DNA of 64,000 bases from Pseudomonas monteilii NBRC 103158 = DSM 14164 (GCF_000730605.1 NZ_BBIS01000008.1:186001-250000); one strand, 5' to 3'. Positions 9,268 through 19,508 are shown, counted from the stretch's first letter. Numbers and translations are program-made. The notes: generated by a model not told the origin, from the sequence alone.

Positions 9268-9957
9268 ATGAGTGCTTCCCTTGCCCGTCTGGAGCGAAAG
9301 CTCGGTTATACCTTCAAGAACCAGGACCAGATGCTCCTGGCGCTGACCCATCGCAGCTATGCCGGGCGCAACAACGAGCGCCTGGAGTTTCTCGGTGACG
9401 CCATTCTCAACTTCGTCGCCGGCGAAGCGCTTTTCGAGCGTTTCCCGCAGGCCCGTGAAGGCCAGCTGTCGCGCCTGCGTGCGCGGCTGGTCAAGGGCGA
9501 AACCCTGGCCCGGCTGGCCCGTGGTTTCGACCTGGGCGAATACTTGCGCCTGGGTTCGGGTGAGCTCAAGAGCGGCGGTTTTCGTCGCGAGTCGATCCTG
9601 GCCGACGCCCTGGAGGCACTGATCGGTGCCATCTACCTGGACGCCGATATGGAAACCGCACGGGAGCGCGTCCTGGCCTGGCTTGCCGATGAGTTCGAGG
9701 GCTTGACCCTGGTCGATACCAACAAGGACCCGAAAACCCGCCTGCAAGAGTTTCTGCAGTCGCGCAGCTGTGAGCTGCCGCGCTACGAAGTGGTGGATAT
9801 CCAGGGTGAACCGCACTGCCGCACGTTCTTCGTCGAATGCGAAGTGGTGCTGCTGAACAACAAGAGCCGTGGTCAGGGCGTTAGCCGGCGTATTGCCGAG
9901 CAAGTAGCTGCCGCGTCTGCACTGATCGCCCTGGGCGTGGAGAATGGCAATGACTGA
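9268..9957 (+). CDS. rnc: Ribonuclease III
   Basis: Double-strand-specific endoribonuclease that processes rRNA precursors and structured mRNAs. 229 residues. The signature [11 protein letters not shown] (residues 31-41) carries the catalytic acidic residues; the second acidic site is in [13 protein letters not shown] (about 113-125). A C-terminal double-stranded RNA-binding domain starts near residue 153 ([13 protein letters not shown]). Its end overlaps the start of era. Confidence 0.97.
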   Translation: MSASLARLERKLGYTFKNQDQMLLALTHRSYAGRNNERLEFLGDAILNFVAGEALFERFPQAREGQLSRLRARLVKGETLARLARGFDLGEYLRLGSGELKSGGFRRESILADALEALIGAIYLDADMETARERVLAWLADEFEGLTLVDTNKDPKTRLQEFLQSRSCELPRYEVVDIQGEPHCRTFFVECEVVLLNNKSRGQGVSRRIAEQVAAASALIALGVENGND

Positions 9958-10852
9958 TAACAACCCGACCCGCTGCGGCTACGTCGCCATTGTCGGCCGC
10001 CCCAACGTCGGCAAGTCGACCCTGCTCAACCACATCCTCGGCCAGAAGCTGGCGATTACTTCGCGCAAGCCGCAGACCACCCGCCACAACATGCTCGGCA
10101 TCAAGACCGAGGGTGACGTGCAGGCGATCTACGTCGATACTCCGGGTATGCACAAGGCCAACGACAAGGCCCTGAACCGCTACATGAACCGCAACGCCTC
10201 GGCGGCCCTGAAGGACGTCGACGTGGTGATTTTCGTGGTCGACCGCACCAAGTGGACCGACGAGGACCAACTGGTGCTGGAGCGCGTGCAGTACGTGACT
10301 GGCCCGCTGATCATCGCGGTCAACAAGACCGACCGCATGGAAGAGAAGGCCGAGTTGATTCCGCACCTGCAGTGGCTGCAGGAGCAACTGCCGAACGCCG
10401 AGGTGATGCCGATCTCTGCGCAGCAGGGTCACAACCTCGAAGCGCTGGAAGCACAGATCGCCAAGCACTTGCCTGAAAACGATCACTTCTTCCCGGAAGA
10501 CCAGATCACTGACCGCAGCAGCCGTTTCCTGGCCGCCGAACTGGTGCGCGAGAAGATCATGCGCCAGCTGGGTGCGGAGCTGCCGTATCAGATCACCGTG
10601 GAGATCGAGGAGTTCAAGCAACAGGGTCATGTGCTGCACATTCACGCGCTGATTCTGGTCGAGCGTGATGGCCAGAAGAAAATCATCATTGGCGACAAGG
10701 GCGAGCGCATCAAGCGCATTGGCTCCGAGGCGCGCAAGGACATGGAAGTGCTGTTCGACTCCAAGGTCATGCTCAACCTGTGGGTCAAGGTGAAAGGCGG
10801 CTGGTCCGACGACGAGCGCGCCCTGCGTTCGCTGGGTTACGGCGACCTGTAA
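9950..10852 (+). CDS. era: GTPase Era
   Basis: Essential GTPase for 16S rRNA maturation and 30S assembly. 300 residues from ATG 9950; GTGGAG at 9937-9942 is 7 bases upstream, which favours this over the in-frame ATG at 9944. G1 is [10 protein letters not shown]3 DTPGMH, G4 NKTDRM; the C-terminal KH domain includes [18 protein letters not shown]. It overlaps the rnc stop by 8 bases, so translation is probably coupled. Confidence 0.97.
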   Translation: MTDNNPTRCGYVAIVGRPNVGKSTLLNHILGQKLAITSRKPQTTRHNMLGIKTEGDVQAIYVDTPGMHKANDKALNRYMNRNASAALKDVDVVIFVVDRTKWTDEDQLVLERVQYVTGPLIIAVNKTDRMEEKAELIPHLQWLQEQLPNAEVMPISAQQGHNLEALEAQIAKHLPENDHFFPEDQITDRSSRFLAAELVREKIMRQLGAELPYQITVEIEEFKQQGHVLHIHALILVERDGQKKIIIGDKGERIKRIGSEARKDMEVLFDSKVMLNLWVKVKGGWSDDERALRSLGYGDL

Positions 10853-10878
10853 GGCTACCAGACGGCTCAGGTATCTCT

Positions 10879-10949
10879 ATGGGAGCGGGTTCACCCGCGA
10901 ATGCTGTGGTGGGTTCACTGGCGCATTCGCGGGTGAAGCCGCTCCCACA
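10879..10949. repeat. Inverted pair of REP elements
   Basis: GGGAGCGGGTTCACCCGCGA (10881-10900) is mirrored by TCGCGGGTGAAGCCGCTCCC (10928-10947), with a less conserved 27-base centre. This is the typical pseudomonad REP doublet, in the era-recO gap. Confidence 0.8.
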
Positions 10950-10976
10950 GTTGCATGTGGCTTTTAGAGATCACTT

Positions 10977-11660
10977 ATGGAACAAGCTGTCGGCCAGCCA
11001 GCCTATGTGCTTCACAGCCGTGCCTACAAGGAAACCAGTGCGCTGGTAGACTTCTTCACCCCGCAGGGCCGCATGCGTGCTGTACTGCGCCGTGCGCGCG
11101 GCAAGGGCGGCAGCCTGGTGCGGCCGTTCGTGCCGCTGGAGGTGGAACTGCGTGGCCGTGGTGAGCTGAAGAATGTCGGTCGCATGGACAGCGCCGGAAT
11201 TGCGGCCTGGCTACACGGTGATGCCCTGTTCAGCGGCTTGTACCTCAACGAGCTGCTCATGCGCCTGCTGCCGGCTGAAGCGCCGTTCCCGGCCCTGTTC
11301 GAGCATTACACATTGACCCTGCAGGCCTTGGCCGCCGGGCGCCCGCTGGAGCCGCTGCTGCGTTCGTTCGAATGGCGGCTGCTGGACGAGCTCGGTTATG
11401 CGTTTTCCTTGAACCATGACGTCAACGACCACGTCATCGTGGCCGACGGCCTTTACCGCTTGCGCGTGGATGCCGGTCTGGAGCGGGTAGAGCTGGTGCA
11501 ACCCGGCCTGTTCCGCGGCACCGAGCTCATGGCCCTGGCCGAAGCCGATTGGAACGCCCCGGGCGCCTTGCTCGCCGCCAAGCGCCTGATGCGCCAGGCA
11601 TTGGCCGTTCACCTGGGCGCAAAACCGCTGGTCAGCCGGGAACTGTTTCGCAAGCGCTGA
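10977..11660 (+). CDS. recO: DNA repair protein RecO
   Basis: Loads RecA onto gaps with RecF and RecR. 227 residues, slightly shorter than E. coli RecO (242). The N-terminal OB-fold begins [20 protein letters not shown]; the helical domain follows ([13 protein letters not shown]). No zinc-binding cysteines are visible, as in many gammaproteobacterial RecO proteins. It lies between era and pdxJ, the standard order. Confidence 0.93.
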   Translation: MEQAVGQPAYVLHSRAYKETSALVDFFTPQGRMRAVLRRARGKGGSLVRPFVPLEVELRGRGELKNVGRMDSAGIAAWLHGDALFSGLYLNELLMRLLPAEAPFPALFEHYTLTLQALAAGRPLEPLLRSFEWRLLDELGYAFSLNHDVNDHVIVADGLYRLRVDAGLERVELVQPGLFRGTELMALAEADWNAPGALLAAKRLMRQALAVHLGAKPLVSRELFRKR

Positions 11661-11703
11661 TCACGACGTATGCTGTGGGGCTCAATCTTCAGGAGAGCCT
11701 TTC

Positions 11704-12444
11704 GTGACTCACAGCAACCGCATGCTTCTTGGCGTAAACATCGACCACGTGGCGACCCTGCGCCAGGCCCGGGGCACGCGTTACCCTGATCCGGTCAAGG
11801 CTGCCCTGGACGCCGAAGAGGCAGGCGCCGATGGCATCACCGTGCATCTGCGCGAAGACCGCCGGCACATCCAGGAGCGTGACGTGGTGCTGCTCAAGGA
11901 TGTGCTGCAGACGCGCATGAACTTCGAGATGGGTGTCACCGAAGAGATGATGGCCTTTGCCGAGAAGATCCGCCCGGCGCACATTTGCCTGGTCCCCGAA
12001 ACCCGTCAGGAGTTGACCACCGAAGGTGGCCTGGATGTGGCGGGACAAGAGGCGCGAATCAAGGCCGCCGTGGAGCGCCTGTCGCGCACCGGTGCCGAGG
12101 TGTCGTTGTTCATCGATGCTGACGAGCGGCAGATCGAGGCTTCACGCCGCGTAGGCGCGCCGGCCGTCGAGCTGCACACTGGGCGTTACGCCGATGCCGA
12201 GACCCCGACTGAAGTGGCTGAGGAACTCAAGCGTATCGTCGATGGCGTGGCCTTTGGCGTGGGGCAGGGGCTGATCGTCAATGCCGGTCACGGGCTGCAT
12301 TACCACAACGTTGAGGCGGTGGCGGCGATCAAGGGTATCAATGAGCTGAACATTGGCCATGCGCTGGTGGCGCATGCGCTGTTTGTTGGCTTCAAGGCTG
12401 CCGTGGCCGAGATGAAGGCGCTGATCGTGGCGGCTTCACGCTGA
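11704..12444 (+). CDS. pdxJ: Pyridoxine 5'-phosphate synthase
   Basis: Condenses 1-deoxyxylulose 5-phosphate with 3-amino-2-oxopropyl phosphate to give pyridoxine 5'-phosphate, the last ring-forming step of DXP-dependent vitamin B6 synthesis. 246 residues, TIM barrel. Family motifs [17 protein letters not shown] (residues 8-24), [14 protein letters not shown] (about 43-56), ELHTGRYA and [10 protein letters not shown] are all present. A GGAG ribosome-binding site precedes the GTG start. Confidence 0.97.
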   Translation: MTHSNRMLLGVNIDHVATLRQARGTRYPDPVKAALDAEEAGADGITVHLREDRRHIQERDVVLLKDVLQTRMNFEMGVTEEMMAFAEKIRPAHICLVPETRQELTTEGGLDVAGQEARIKAAVERLSRTGAEVSLFIDADERQIEASRRVGAPAVELHTGRYADAETPTEVAEELKRIVDGVAFGVGQGLIVNAGHGLHYHNVEAVAAIKGINELNIGHALVAHALFVGFKAAVAEMKALIVAASR

Positions 12445-12450
12445 TAGCTT

Positions 12451-12507
12451 GGTCGCCTGTACCGGTCCTTTCGCGGGTAAACCGCGAAAGGGCCGGTACA
12501 GGCGACC
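12451..12507. terminator. REP-core palindrome between pdxJ and sensor kinase genes
   Basis: A near-perfect inverted repeat: GGTCGCCTGTACCGGTCCTT (12451-12470) and its complement up to 12507, with the REP-like core TTCGCGG-GTAAA-CCGCGAA. It separates the convergent pdxJ (+) and sensor kinase (-) genes and probably terminates both. Confidence 0.7.
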
Positions 12508-12509
12508 GA

Positions 12510-13892
12510 TTACTCGGCAGGAAACACCAGCGTGAAGCGGGTAGGCCCAAGGGGGCCGCTGTTCACTTCGACCCGCCCACCATGCAATTGCATGATCGAC
12601 TTCACGATCGCCAACCCCAACCCGGTCCCGCCCTCCAGACGCGAGCGCCCCGATCCCACCCGGTAAAATCGCTCGAACAAGCGCGACTGGTGCTCGGCAG
12701 CAATGCCAGGCCCCTGGTTCTCCACAGATAGCCTTACTTCGCTGCCATAGCGTTCGATACGCAGTTCGATGGGCTCACCCTCAGGGCCATGCCGTATCGC
12801 ATTGCTTAGCAGGTTCGATAACGCCCGCTGGAGCATCAACCGGTCACCCAGCGCCGTACCCCACCCCTGAACACGCAATTCAACGGCTTTCACTTCGGCG
12901 CTGAAAGCAAACAGCTCGACCACCCTTGCAGCCTCGTCGGCCAATGCCATCGGCTTGAGCGCGATCTGCACTTGAGGCTGGCTGACCTGGGCGAGAAACA
13001 GCATGTCGTTGATGATGCGGTTGAGCCGCGTCAGTTCCTCGATGCTGTCTTCCAGCACTTCCCGGTAGTTGGCGTTGTCCCGCTCACGGGCCAGGGTCAC
13101 CTGCGCCTTGCCCATCAGGTTGCTCAATGGGGTACGCAGTTCATGGGCAAGATCATCGGAAAACTGCGACAACTGGCTGATACCTTGGTCGAGGCGATCG
13201 AGCATGACGTTGATGCTGCTGGCCAGTTCTGCCAGCTCCTGTGGCAAGCCAGTGGCGGGCAAACGATGCTGCAGATCCTGGGCCGATACCTGCCCGGCAA
13301 TGCGCCGGAAGTGCCGCAGGGGTTTCAGGCCGCGTTGCATCAGCCACCAGGCGCCCGCGCCAATCAAGACCAGCAGCAGTGGCAGAGCGAGCAAAGTGGA
13401 ATGCAGGTAAGCCTGCAGCAGGGCGTTGTCGTCGGTGCGGTTGAGCGACATCATCACCTTCACCGGCGTGTTGTCGCGCAGGCGCATCAGCCGGGTCACG
13501 GTGAGGATCTGATTGCCGCTGCTGTCGCGCCAGGCGTGAAAGCGCAGGCGGGCACCGGTGTGCAAATCGCCCACCTGCGACTCCAGAGCCGGGCCGAGGC
13601 TGAGCAGGTGCGGGTGGCGGCCCTCCAGGGCCATTACGCTGAGGCTGAGGTTGTCATGCCCCATTACCAAGTCGAGCAGGGGGTGTGCGCGGCTGCCCAG
13701 GTCTTCGCTGCGCAGGTCAACGCGCAGGTTGTGCTCGACCTGCAGCATCTTGCGCGCCAGGTCTTTGCGTGCGCGGTTGTCCAGTTCGTGATCCAGCGCG
13801 AACACCGCCAGGCAGGCAAGCAGCAGCACGAGTGCGGCGCCCATCAGTGTGACGCTCAGGCCCAGTCGCAGCGACAGGCTGGGGTTTTTCAA
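12510..13892 (-). CDS. Heavy-metal type sensor histidine kinase
   Basis: Inner-membrane kinase paired with the response regulator upstream. 460 residues: first membrane segment at about 10-30 ([20 protein letters not shown]), periplasmic sensor loop, second segment near 165-185, HAMP, then the dimerisation box with phospho-His in [21 protein letters not shown] box [11 protein letters not shown] and G boxes. The start is TTG at 13892, overlapping the regulator stop by 4 bases (TTGA). The architecture is of the CopS/CzcS/IrlS group; the actual signal cannot be read from sequence. Confidence 0.9.
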   Translation of the reverse strand: MKNPSLSLRLGLSVTLMGAALVLLLACLAVFALDHELDNRARKDLARKMLQVEHNLRVDLRSEDLGSRAHPLLDLVMGHDNLSLSVMALEGRHPHLLSLGPALESQVGDLHTGARLRFHAWRDSSGNQILTVTRLMRLRDNTPVKVMMSLNRTDDNALLQAYLHSTLLALPLLLVLIGAGAWWLMQRGLKPLRHFRRIAGQVSAQDLQHRLPATGLPQELAELASSINVMLDRLDQGISQLSQFSDDLAHELRTPLSNLMGKAQVTLARERDNANYREVLEDSIEELTRLNRIINDMLFLAQVSQPQVQIALKPMALADEAARVVELFAFSAEVKAVELRVQGWGTALGDRLMLQRALSNLLSNAIRHGPEGEPIELRIERYGSEVRLSVENQGPGIAAEHQSRLFERFYRVGSGRSRLEGGTGLGLAIVKSIMQLHGGRVEVNSGPLGPTRFTLVFPAE

Positions 13893-14563
13893 AAGCGCGC
13901 CTCAAGTACATAGCCTACGCCACGCAGGGTGTGGATGAGCTTGTTGTCGAACGGGTCGTCTATCTTCGCCCGCAGGCGCCGGATCGAGACCTCGACCACG
14001 TTGGTGTCGCAGTCGAAATTCATGTCCCAGACCAACGAGATGATCTGTGTGCGCGACAACACTTCGCCGGTCTGACGCATCAGCAGGTGTAGCAGCGCGA
14101 ACTCCTTGGCGGTCAGGTCGATGCGTTGCCCGGCGCGGTAGGCGCGGTGGCGGCCGGGGTCCAGTTCCAGGTCGGCGACGCGTAGGGTGCTGGGTTGCAG
14201 TTGCTGGTCGTTGCGGCGCAGCAGGCTGCGGATGCGGGCCAGCAACTCAGGGAACTCGAAGGGCTTGAGCAAGTAGTCATCGGCGCCCAGGTCCAGGCCT
14301 TTGACCCGGTCGGCGAGACGACCGTGAGCGGTGAGCATCATGATGCGCGTGGCCGACTCGGCACGCAGCCGCTGCAGCACGGCCCAGCCATCGAGTTCTG
14401 GCAGGTTGACGTCGAGGATGACCAGGTCATACGGCTGCTGGCGGGCCAGGTGCAGGCCGTCGGTGCCAGTGTGGGCGCAGTCGACCACGTAGCCGTTTTC
14501 GCGTAGGCCCTGTTGCAGGTAATCGGCGGTACGCAGTTCGTCCTCGATGATCAGTAGGCGCAT
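13889..14563 (-). CDS. OmpR-family response regulator, CopR/CzcR/IrlR type
   Basis: 224 residues from ATG 14563 ([20 protein letters not shown]), preferred over an upstream in-frame start that would add 20 residues of non-homologous sequence. The receiver domain has the acidic pair in IIEDE, phospho-acceptor Asp in VILDVNLPE and Lys in LLKPFE. The C-terminal winged helix includes [12 protein letters not shown] and [15 protein letters not shown]. The nearest types respond to copper or Zn/Cd/Co in pseudomonads. Operon with the kinase; it is divergent from a small secreted protein, a likely target. Confidence 0.92.
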   Translation of the reverse strand: MRLLIIEDELRTADYLQQGLRENGYVVDCAHTGTDGLHLARQQPYDLVILDVNLPELDGWAVLQRLRAESATRIMMLTAHGRLADRVKGLDLGADDYLLKPFEFPELLARIRSLLRRNDQQLQPSTLRVADLELDPGRHRAYRAGQRIDLTAKEFALLHLLMRQTGEVLSRTQIISLVWDMNFDCDTNVVEVSIRRLRAKIDDPFDNKLIHTLRGVGYVLEARF

Positions 14564-14663
14564 GAAGGGGCTCGGTGTGATGAAAGGGGGCGATTCTCGA
14601 CCCTGTAGTGGCATCAGGGTCAAGGGGCGGGATGTTACGGGATGAGAAAGGAATCGCGGCGCA

Positions 14664-14729
14664 GATAACGGATTTGTAATGCTGCGGTTATCTGGCTGTC
14701 TGTTCTGCGCAGATTGCAGGACTGTAATC
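14664..14729. promoter_or_regulatory. Two palindromes between the response regulator and the small secreted protein
   Basis: GATAAC (14664-14669) is mirrored by GTTATC (14687-14692). A tighter palindrome, GATTGCAG-GA-CTGTAATC (14712-14729, 7 of 8 positions paired), resembles the TTACA/TGTAA boxes used by CopR/CzcR-type regulators. TGTAAT occurs at 14675 and 14723. Both lie between the divergent starts (14563 and 14803); regulator binding is inferred. Confidence 0.5.
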
Positions 14730-14802
14730 CCCGCCTCACCTTGCTGTTAGCTTCCCCTCACTAGGATGGCCGTGTCTGATCGGTTATCACGAGGCAACCA
14801 CG

Positions 14803-15006
14803 ATGAACCTGACCAAATACCTGCTGTTGGCCACCCTTGCCCTGGGCAGCGCCAGCGCCTATGCCGAGGGCGGTGCGGAACGCTCCAGGCAGTTCTGGCA
14901 AGCCTTCCGCGAAGACCAGCAGCGCCTGCACGGCGACAAGCAACAAGCGGTTGCCGAACGCGAGCGCAAGGCGCAAGAGAAGGCCCGCGAGGTGGCCAAG
15001 GACTGA
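14803..15006 (+). CDS. Small secreted protein, unknown function
   Basis: 67 residues: a clear signal peptide (MNLTKYLLLATLALGSASAYA, cut near residue 21) followed by a short, charged, helix-prone mature part rich in Glu, Arg, Lys and Gln (ERSRQFWQAFREDQQRLHGD). I recognise no domain. It is divergent from a heavy-metal type two-component system and has palindromes in the shared gap, so a metal- or envelope-stress-induced periplasmic protein is plausible. A strong terminator follows. Confidence 0.8.
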   Translation: MNLTKYLLLATLALGSASAYAEGGAERSRQFWQAFREDQQRLHGDKQQAVAERERKAQEKAREVAKD

Positions 15007-15052
15007 GGTAACAGCACCTGCGCGCGACAGCTCCTCGGCGCAGGTGTATTCA

Positions 15053-15076
15053 GGCGCCCGATCGGGCGCCTTTTTT
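15053..15076 (+). terminator. Rho-independent terminator
   Basis: GGCGCCCG-AT-CGGGCGCC (15053-15070) followed by TTTTTTATTT. It terminates the small secreted protein gene; its right edge abuts the convergent cmoB stop. Confidence 0.88.
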
Positions 15077-16031
15077 ATTTGCGCGCCAGCAGGGTGGCGC
15101 GGCGTGGGGCCGGCAGGCCTTCGATGGTCTTGCTGTGGTCGTTCGGGTCGAGGAAGTCGCCCAGCGACTGATAGCGCATCCACTCGGTGCTGCGCTGCTC
15201 CTCAACGCTGGTCACGCAAACATCGACGCAACGCACATCGCTGAAACCGGCACGGCGCAACCAGCGCTCCAGGGCCGGAACCGATGGCAAGTACCAGACG
15301 TTGCGCATCTGCGCGTAACGGTCTTCAGGCACCAGTACCTGGTTCTCGTCGCCTTCGATCACCAAGGTTTCCAGCACTAGCTCGCCACCTTTGACCAGGC
15401 AGTCTTTCAGCGCCAGCAAGTGTTCGATGGGGGAGCGACGGTGGTAGAACACGCCCATGGAAAACACCGTGTCGAAACCTTCCAGGTTGGCGGGAAGGTC
15501 CTCTAGGGCGAACGGCAGATGCCAGGCCGGCAGCTCCGGCAGGTATCGCTGCACGGCCTGGAACTGGCAGAAGAACAGCCAGTTGGGGTCGACGCCGATC
15601 ACCATGTCGGCCCCGGCACCGAGCATGCGCCACTGGTAGTAGCCGTTACCGCAGCCCACGTCGAGCACACGCTTGCCTTTGAGGTCCAGGTGCGGCGCAA
15701 CGCGAGACCATTTCCAGTCCGAATGCCACTCGGTATCCACATGCACGCCAAACAGGTCGAACGGGCCTTTGCGCCAAGGCGACAGGCCCATCAGTGCCTG
15801 GCGCATTTGCGCACGGGTGTCGTCGTCGCAGTCGCAGTCCAGACGCAGTCCGTTGACCAGGTCGATATCGCTGGGTTGCAGGGCGGGCAGGGCATCGAGC
15901 GCACCGCGCCAGCGGTCGAGGTCACCGTGGCCTTTCTCCAGCTTGGCTTCCAGTTGCGCTTGTAGGCCTTGCGACCAGGAAGCCAGGGGCGTGCCCGCGA
16001 GGCGGCGGACGAGGGGGGACAGATCGATCAT
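15075..16031 (-). CDS. cmoB: tRNA U34 carboxymethyltransferase CmoB
   Basis: Uses carboxy-S-adenosylmethionine made by CmoA to convert 5-hydroxyuridine to 5-oxyacetyluridine at wobble position 34 of certain tRNAs. 318 residues, normal for the family. The SAM-binding motif is [16 protein letters not shown] (near residue 122); [18 protein letters not shown] follows. It overlaps the cmoA stop by 4 bases, so cmoA-cmoB are translated as a unit. Confidence 0.95.
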   Translation of the reverse strand: MIDLSPLVRRLAGTPLASWSQGLQAQLEAKLEKGHGDLDRWRGALDALPALQPSDIDLVNGLRLDCDCDDDTRAQMRQALMGLSPWRKGPFDLFGVHVDTEWHSDWKWSRVAPHLDLKGKRVLDVGCGNGYYQWRMLGAGADMVIGVDPNWLFFCQFQAVQRYLPELPAWHLPFALEDLPANLEGFDTVFSMGVFYHRRSPIEHLLALKDCLVKGGELVLETLVIEGDENQVLVPEDRYAQMRNVWYLPSVPALERWLRRAGFSDVRCVDVCVTSVEEQRSTEWMRYQSLGDFLDPNDHSKTIEGLPAPRRATLLARK

Positions 16032-16771
16032 GGCAGGGCTATCAGCGAGGCGAAGTTAAGGCATTGGAACCAAGGCACCACTTTCGAGAAACCGGCGGCG
16101 CGCAGGCGCTCCTGGTGGGCTTCCAGGGTATCGGGGCGCATCACGTTTTCAATGGCGCTGCGCTTCTGGGCGATTTCCAGTTCGCTGTAGCCATTGGCCC
16201 GCTTGAAGTCCAGGTGCAGTTCATTGAGCAGGTCCTGCTCTTGCTCATCGGCGAACCGCAGCTTTTCCGAGAGGATCAGCGCGCCACCGGGCAGCAGTGC
16301 CTGGCGGATACGGCCGAGCAGTTCCAGACGCTGGTCGGGGGCGATGAACTGCAGGGTGAAGTTCATCGCCACTACCGAGGCGGGCTCGAAGGGCAGGGTA
16401 AGGATATCGGCCTCCAGCACATGCACCGGCAGCAGCTCCTGGAACATCGAGTCCTGGGCGGTGAGGTACTGGCGGCAACGTTCGACCATGGCGGCGGAAT
16501 TGTCCACCGCGATCACCCGACAGCCGTCGCTGCGCACATGGCGGCGCAGCGACTGGGTAACTGCCCCCAGCGATGCGCCCAGGTCGTATAGCGCGGTATT
16601 TGGCTGGGCGAAACGCGCGGCCAGCACACCGAGGTTCTCGACGATGGTCGGGTACCCGGGCACCGAGCGCTTGATCATGTCCGGGAACACACGCACCACG
16701 TCCTCGTTGAAGACGAAATCAGGCACCTGCTCCAGGGGCTGGGAGAAGAGGCGGTCGGGTTGTTTGCTCAC
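16028..16771 (-). CDS. cmoA: Carboxy-S-adenosyl-L-methionine synthase CmoA
   Basis: Makes carboxy-SAM from SAM and prephenate for wobble-uridine modification. 247 residues from GTG 16771 (encoding [20 protein letters not shown]); an open frame extends upstream to 16885 but that part does not resemble the family. The Rossmann motif [11 protein letters not shown] and the conserved [10 protein letters not shown] are present. First gene of the cmoAB pair. Confidence 0.95.
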   Translation of the reverse strand: MSKQPDRLFSQPLEQVPDFVFNEDVVRVFPDMIKRSVPGYPTIVENLGVLAARFAQPNTALYDLGASLGAVTQSLRRHVRSDGCRVIAVDNSAAMVERCRQYLTAQDSMFQELLPVHVLEADILTLPFEPASVVAMNFTLQFIAPDQRLELLGRIRQALLPGGALILSEKLRFADEQEQDLLNELHLDFKRANGYSELEIAQKRSAIENVMRPDTLEAHQERLRAAGFSKVVPWFQCLNFASLIALP

Positions 16772-16981
16772 GGCAGGCTCGATACAGGGTGAAACGGGGG
16801 CGCATTTTATCCAAAGGCCGCGCATCTTGCCATGGCATTGCTTCAGGGTCGGAGCGTTCAGACCGGGAGCAGTGAACTTTCCCACAGTGCTAAGTTATCA
16901 AGATGAATGAATTCAGTCGGGTGAAGAAGGACACTTCGAATGCAGGTTGACTGGATTTGAAAAAGGATAGTGGGTTAAGTG

Positions 16982-18172
16982 ATGAGTGCCAATACTGGGC
17001 GGGAAGAAGTTACCGTAGATGAACTGGACCCGGTGTCCAAGGTCAAGATGTTGCCGGAACGCTATTTTACATTCATCGAGAACCGGCTCGAGGGTGGCCA
17101 GCACGTTGGCAGCTTATTGACGGCTGATAATCTGAAGGTCATCAAGCGATACGCCAATACTGTAAATCAGTTGCCACACACGCGAGCCGAAATCGAGCGC
17201 GAAGTCGATTATGCGGCACTCGGCCTTGACGCCTCGATGGTTCATGACCTGTATACGGCGCTGCACAGGCATGTGTACGAGTGGGACATACTGGAACGCA
17301 GCATCAAGCAACTGGGCCCTGAAGTTGAACTGTTCGCTGAAAGCTTGGTACAGCGTGGCGGCAGCCTGCTTGCGCATCTTGAAAGCAGTGATGTCTTTAT
17401 GGCAATCAAGCAGCGACAGGCCGAGCAGGGCGATGATGTTTATACGTCGGAACTGAGTGAAGAAGATCAAGCGCAGATCGCCAGTGTGCTGACACTTGGC
17501 ATCAACGAACTGGTCAGGGAAATTGAAGGCACTCGCCGGCGAATTGATGAAGTAGACGCACGTGCCAACTGGTTCAACAGTGAGATCAAACGCGAACTGA
17601 AGCCGCGAATGACACGGTTGTTGAAACACTTCGACGAGAAGATTTCCCATCAAGACATTCTGATGAAACGGCGGCAGCTGGATCAATGGGACGAACAGAT
17701 TGACCAGTTGAAGTCCGAGTACGATGCCAATGTGGGCTACGCGTTCACAGGTATCTTGCTGGGGCCGATTGGCCTGGTCATCACCGGCGGGGTGTTCGGT
17801 GACAAGGCAGAAAAGATCCGGGCCAGAAAAAACGCGTTGATCGAAGGGCGCGAAGAACTGGCGGATGCACTCGGCAGGATGGCCCCCGCGCTGAACGACT
17901 TCGAGCGTATCTCGACATTGGTCAGGGACCTGCAGTTCAGGTGCAAGGACCTGTCGGCAGCTACCCGGCGCCTGGCAGATGTATGGCTGTTTCTGGCCTC
18001 GTACGCCAATAACTCCGTGAACGAAGCCAAAGAGCTGAGCACCCTCACTCAACTTGAATCGTTTGTTCACGATTTTTCTGAGGTTATCAAACCGTGGAGC
18101 AAGATAGGCAATATCTGCCACACATTGTCTGAGTTATTTAATGAATTGATTGAAGAATATGAGGACGTTTGA
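16982..18172 (+). CDS. Alpha-xenorhabdolysin family binary toxin subunit A (XaxA/YaxA-like)
   Basis: Predicted subunit A of an alpha-helical two-component pore-forming cytotoxin (XaxAB of Xenorhabdus, YaxAB of Yersinia). 396 residues from ATG 16982, close to XaxA size. Long amphipathic helices run through most of the protein; one hydrophobic stretch near residues 252-274 (YAFTGILLGPIGLVITGGVF), flanked by charged coiled coil (QWDEQIDQLKSEYDA before, DKAEKIRARKNALIEGREEL after), matches the membrane-binding hairpin of the family. No signal peptide. The base composition is visibly less GC-rich than flanking genes. Translationally linked to subunit B, which starts next to its stop. Assignment is by architecture and pairing, not by search. 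Confidence 0.82.
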   Translation: MSANTGREEVTVDELDPVSKVKMLPERYFTFIENRLEGGQHVGSLLTADNLKVIKRYANTVNQLPHTRAEIEREVDYAALGLDASMVHDLYTALHRHVYEWDILERSIKQLGPEVELFAESLVQRGGSLLAHLESSDVFMAIKQRQAEQGDDVYTSELSEEDQAQIASVLTLGINELVREIEGTRRRIDEVDARANWFNSEIKRELKPRMTRLLKHFDEKISHQDILMKRRQLDQWDEQIDQLKSEYDANVGYAFTGILLGPIGLVITGGVFGDKAEKIRARKNALIEGREELADALGRMAPALNDFERISTLVRDLQFRCKDLSAATRRLADVWLFLASYANNSVNEAKELSTLTQLESFVHDFSEVIKPWSKIGNICHTLSELFNELIEEYEDV

Positions 18173-18173
18173 C

Positions 18174-19109
18174 ATGGACGTGACCAACGTTAATGCGACC
18201 CTGCCGGATTTCGTGCAGATGCAAACCGTGCAAGATCAGGTATTCCACCTGATACAAAGCTGGGACATGAACGTGTTACCCGGGGCGCGTGAGCAACTGG
18301 GTGAACTGCGTACATTGTTGCTGGGTGTCGAACGCGCCTTCAAGGAGAGCCTGATAGGCGCTATCGTTTTGCTGGAGGACCGCGATTTCATTCCGAGCAA
18401 ACTGGGGGGCGATACCCATTACCGGCTTGCCAGTGTGCTAAGCCGTTTAAGCCAGCTTCATTCACTGTTGTCCAGGCAGAATCTGCGGTTGGAACTTTTC
18501 ACACTGTCTGCCTTGGTAGAGCCGTTAGCGGAACTGGACAAACGAATCGTCAGCCTCCAGAGCCAGGCGTTAGCCTTCGATCAACGATTGGCCCAATTGC
18601 GCCAGCAGCGGGCAGATATTGGCCAGGCTATCGAATTGTTCGAAAGGCCGTCCGTTGCCAGTGCACTGAAGGGCTTGATCCCGAGCGATGATGACATTGA
18701 CCAGATCATCGGGTTGATCACGGACCCGAAGATCGATGCCAGCCTGCTGAAGGCTGTGACTGGCAAGTTGGCCAAGCATGCTGATGCACTGGAGGGGGCC
18801 AAGACGTTCAGTGACTTGAGCAAGGTTCGCACCAGGCTTGATGAAAAAATAGAGGCAGCGCTGGGCGACCAGCGGCAGCTGCTGCGAGCCTTGCAGAGTG
18901 CGCAGGGTGAGCGGGAGGCGATCACGGCGTTGTCTGGCCTTGAAGCACTCAAGAACGCGTGGTTGCACGAACTGCGCAAGGTTGAACTGGAGTGGCAGGC
19001 TCAGGCCGTGAAGCTCAACGCGACGATGGGCCTGGATGCTGCCACGGTCGCGCTGAAAGACCTCTGTGACTACCTAAAGGTCGTGCAGATGGCGTATGAC
19101 CGCAGTTGA
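18174..19109 (+). CDS. Alpha-xenorhabdolysin family binary toxin subunit B (XaxB/YaxB-like)
   Basis: Predicted partner subunit of the binary toxin. 311 residues from ATG 18174, one base after the subunit A stop, with GAGGA at 18161-18165 eight bases upstream. It is almost entirely helical with long heptad-like runs (LAELDKRIVSLQSQALAFDQ and LEGAKTFSDLSKVRTRLDEK). The central segment ASALKGLIPSDDDIDQIIGL and the size fit XaxB. In the known systems subunit B forms the transmembrane helix after activation by A. No dedicated secretion gene lies nearby. Confidence 0.8.
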   Translation: MDVTNVNATLPDFVQMQTVQDQVFHLIQSWDMNVLPGAREQLGELRTLLLGVERAFKESLIGAIVLLEDRDFIPSKLGGDTHYRLASVLSRLSQLHSLLSRQNLRLELFTLSALVEPLAELDKRIVSLQSQALAFDQRLAQLRQQRADIGQAIELFERPSVASALKGLIPSDDDIDQIIGLITDPKIDASLLKAVTGKLAKHADALEGAKTFSDLSKVRTRLDEKIEAALGDQRQLLRALQSAQGEREAITALSGLEALKNAWLHELRKVELEWQAQAVKLNATMGLDAATVALKDLCDYLKVVQMAYDRS

Positions 19110-19115
19110 TCGTGC

Positions 19116-19508
19116 TCAGCGGACGATAATCTTGCAGTCGAAGGTTTGCACCGGGGCGACGTCTGCGGCCCACGGCTGCTGGTAGACCAGCACCAGTTGG
19201 GCGTCTCCGGTGCTGCTGGCCTGGAAGCGCCAGGTGGAAACACCGGCGCTGCCGACCACGTCTTCTTCTTCGGGGGCGCTGTATACCTCCGGGCCGAGGC
19301 TACGCAGTACGCTTGAGGCTGGGTTTTCGACACGCCAGCGATAGCCGGTGGACGGGTTGCTGGGCAAGCTCAGGGTGAGTGCCTGGCCAACCTGCAGCCG
19401 GGTTGGGCATTCACTCTCGGCATCCAGTTCGACGGGCTGTGTTTGGTGCTGGGCGCAGGCAGAAAGCAGGGCGAAGCTCAGGGGAACGAGCAGACGAGGG
19501 GCGGTCAT
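19116..19508 (-). CDS. Chagasin-like (I42 family) peptidase inhibitor lipoprotein
   Basis: 130 residues. A lipoprotein signal with lipobox LLSAC (Cys at about residue 18) predicts membrane anchoring. The inhibitor fold is marked by the chagasin loop NPSTGYRW (about residues 52-59) and the later loop GVSTWRFQASSTGDAQLVLVY; the family inhibits papain-like cysteine proteases by inserting these loops. It is convergent with the toxin pair and shares its direction with the downstream-coordinate lon gene. Confidence 0.85.
   Translation of the reverse strand: MTAPRLLVPLSFALLSACAQHQTQPVELDAESECPTRLQVGQALTLSLPSNPSTGYRWRVENPASSVLRSLGPEVYSAPEEEDVVGSAGVSTWRFQASSTGDAQLVLVYQQPWAADVAPVQTFDCKIIVR

Noticed and set aside
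16771..16885. N-terminal extension of cmoA
   Set aside because: The in-frame extension does not resemble CmoA proteins; GTG 16771 gives the usual 247 residues.
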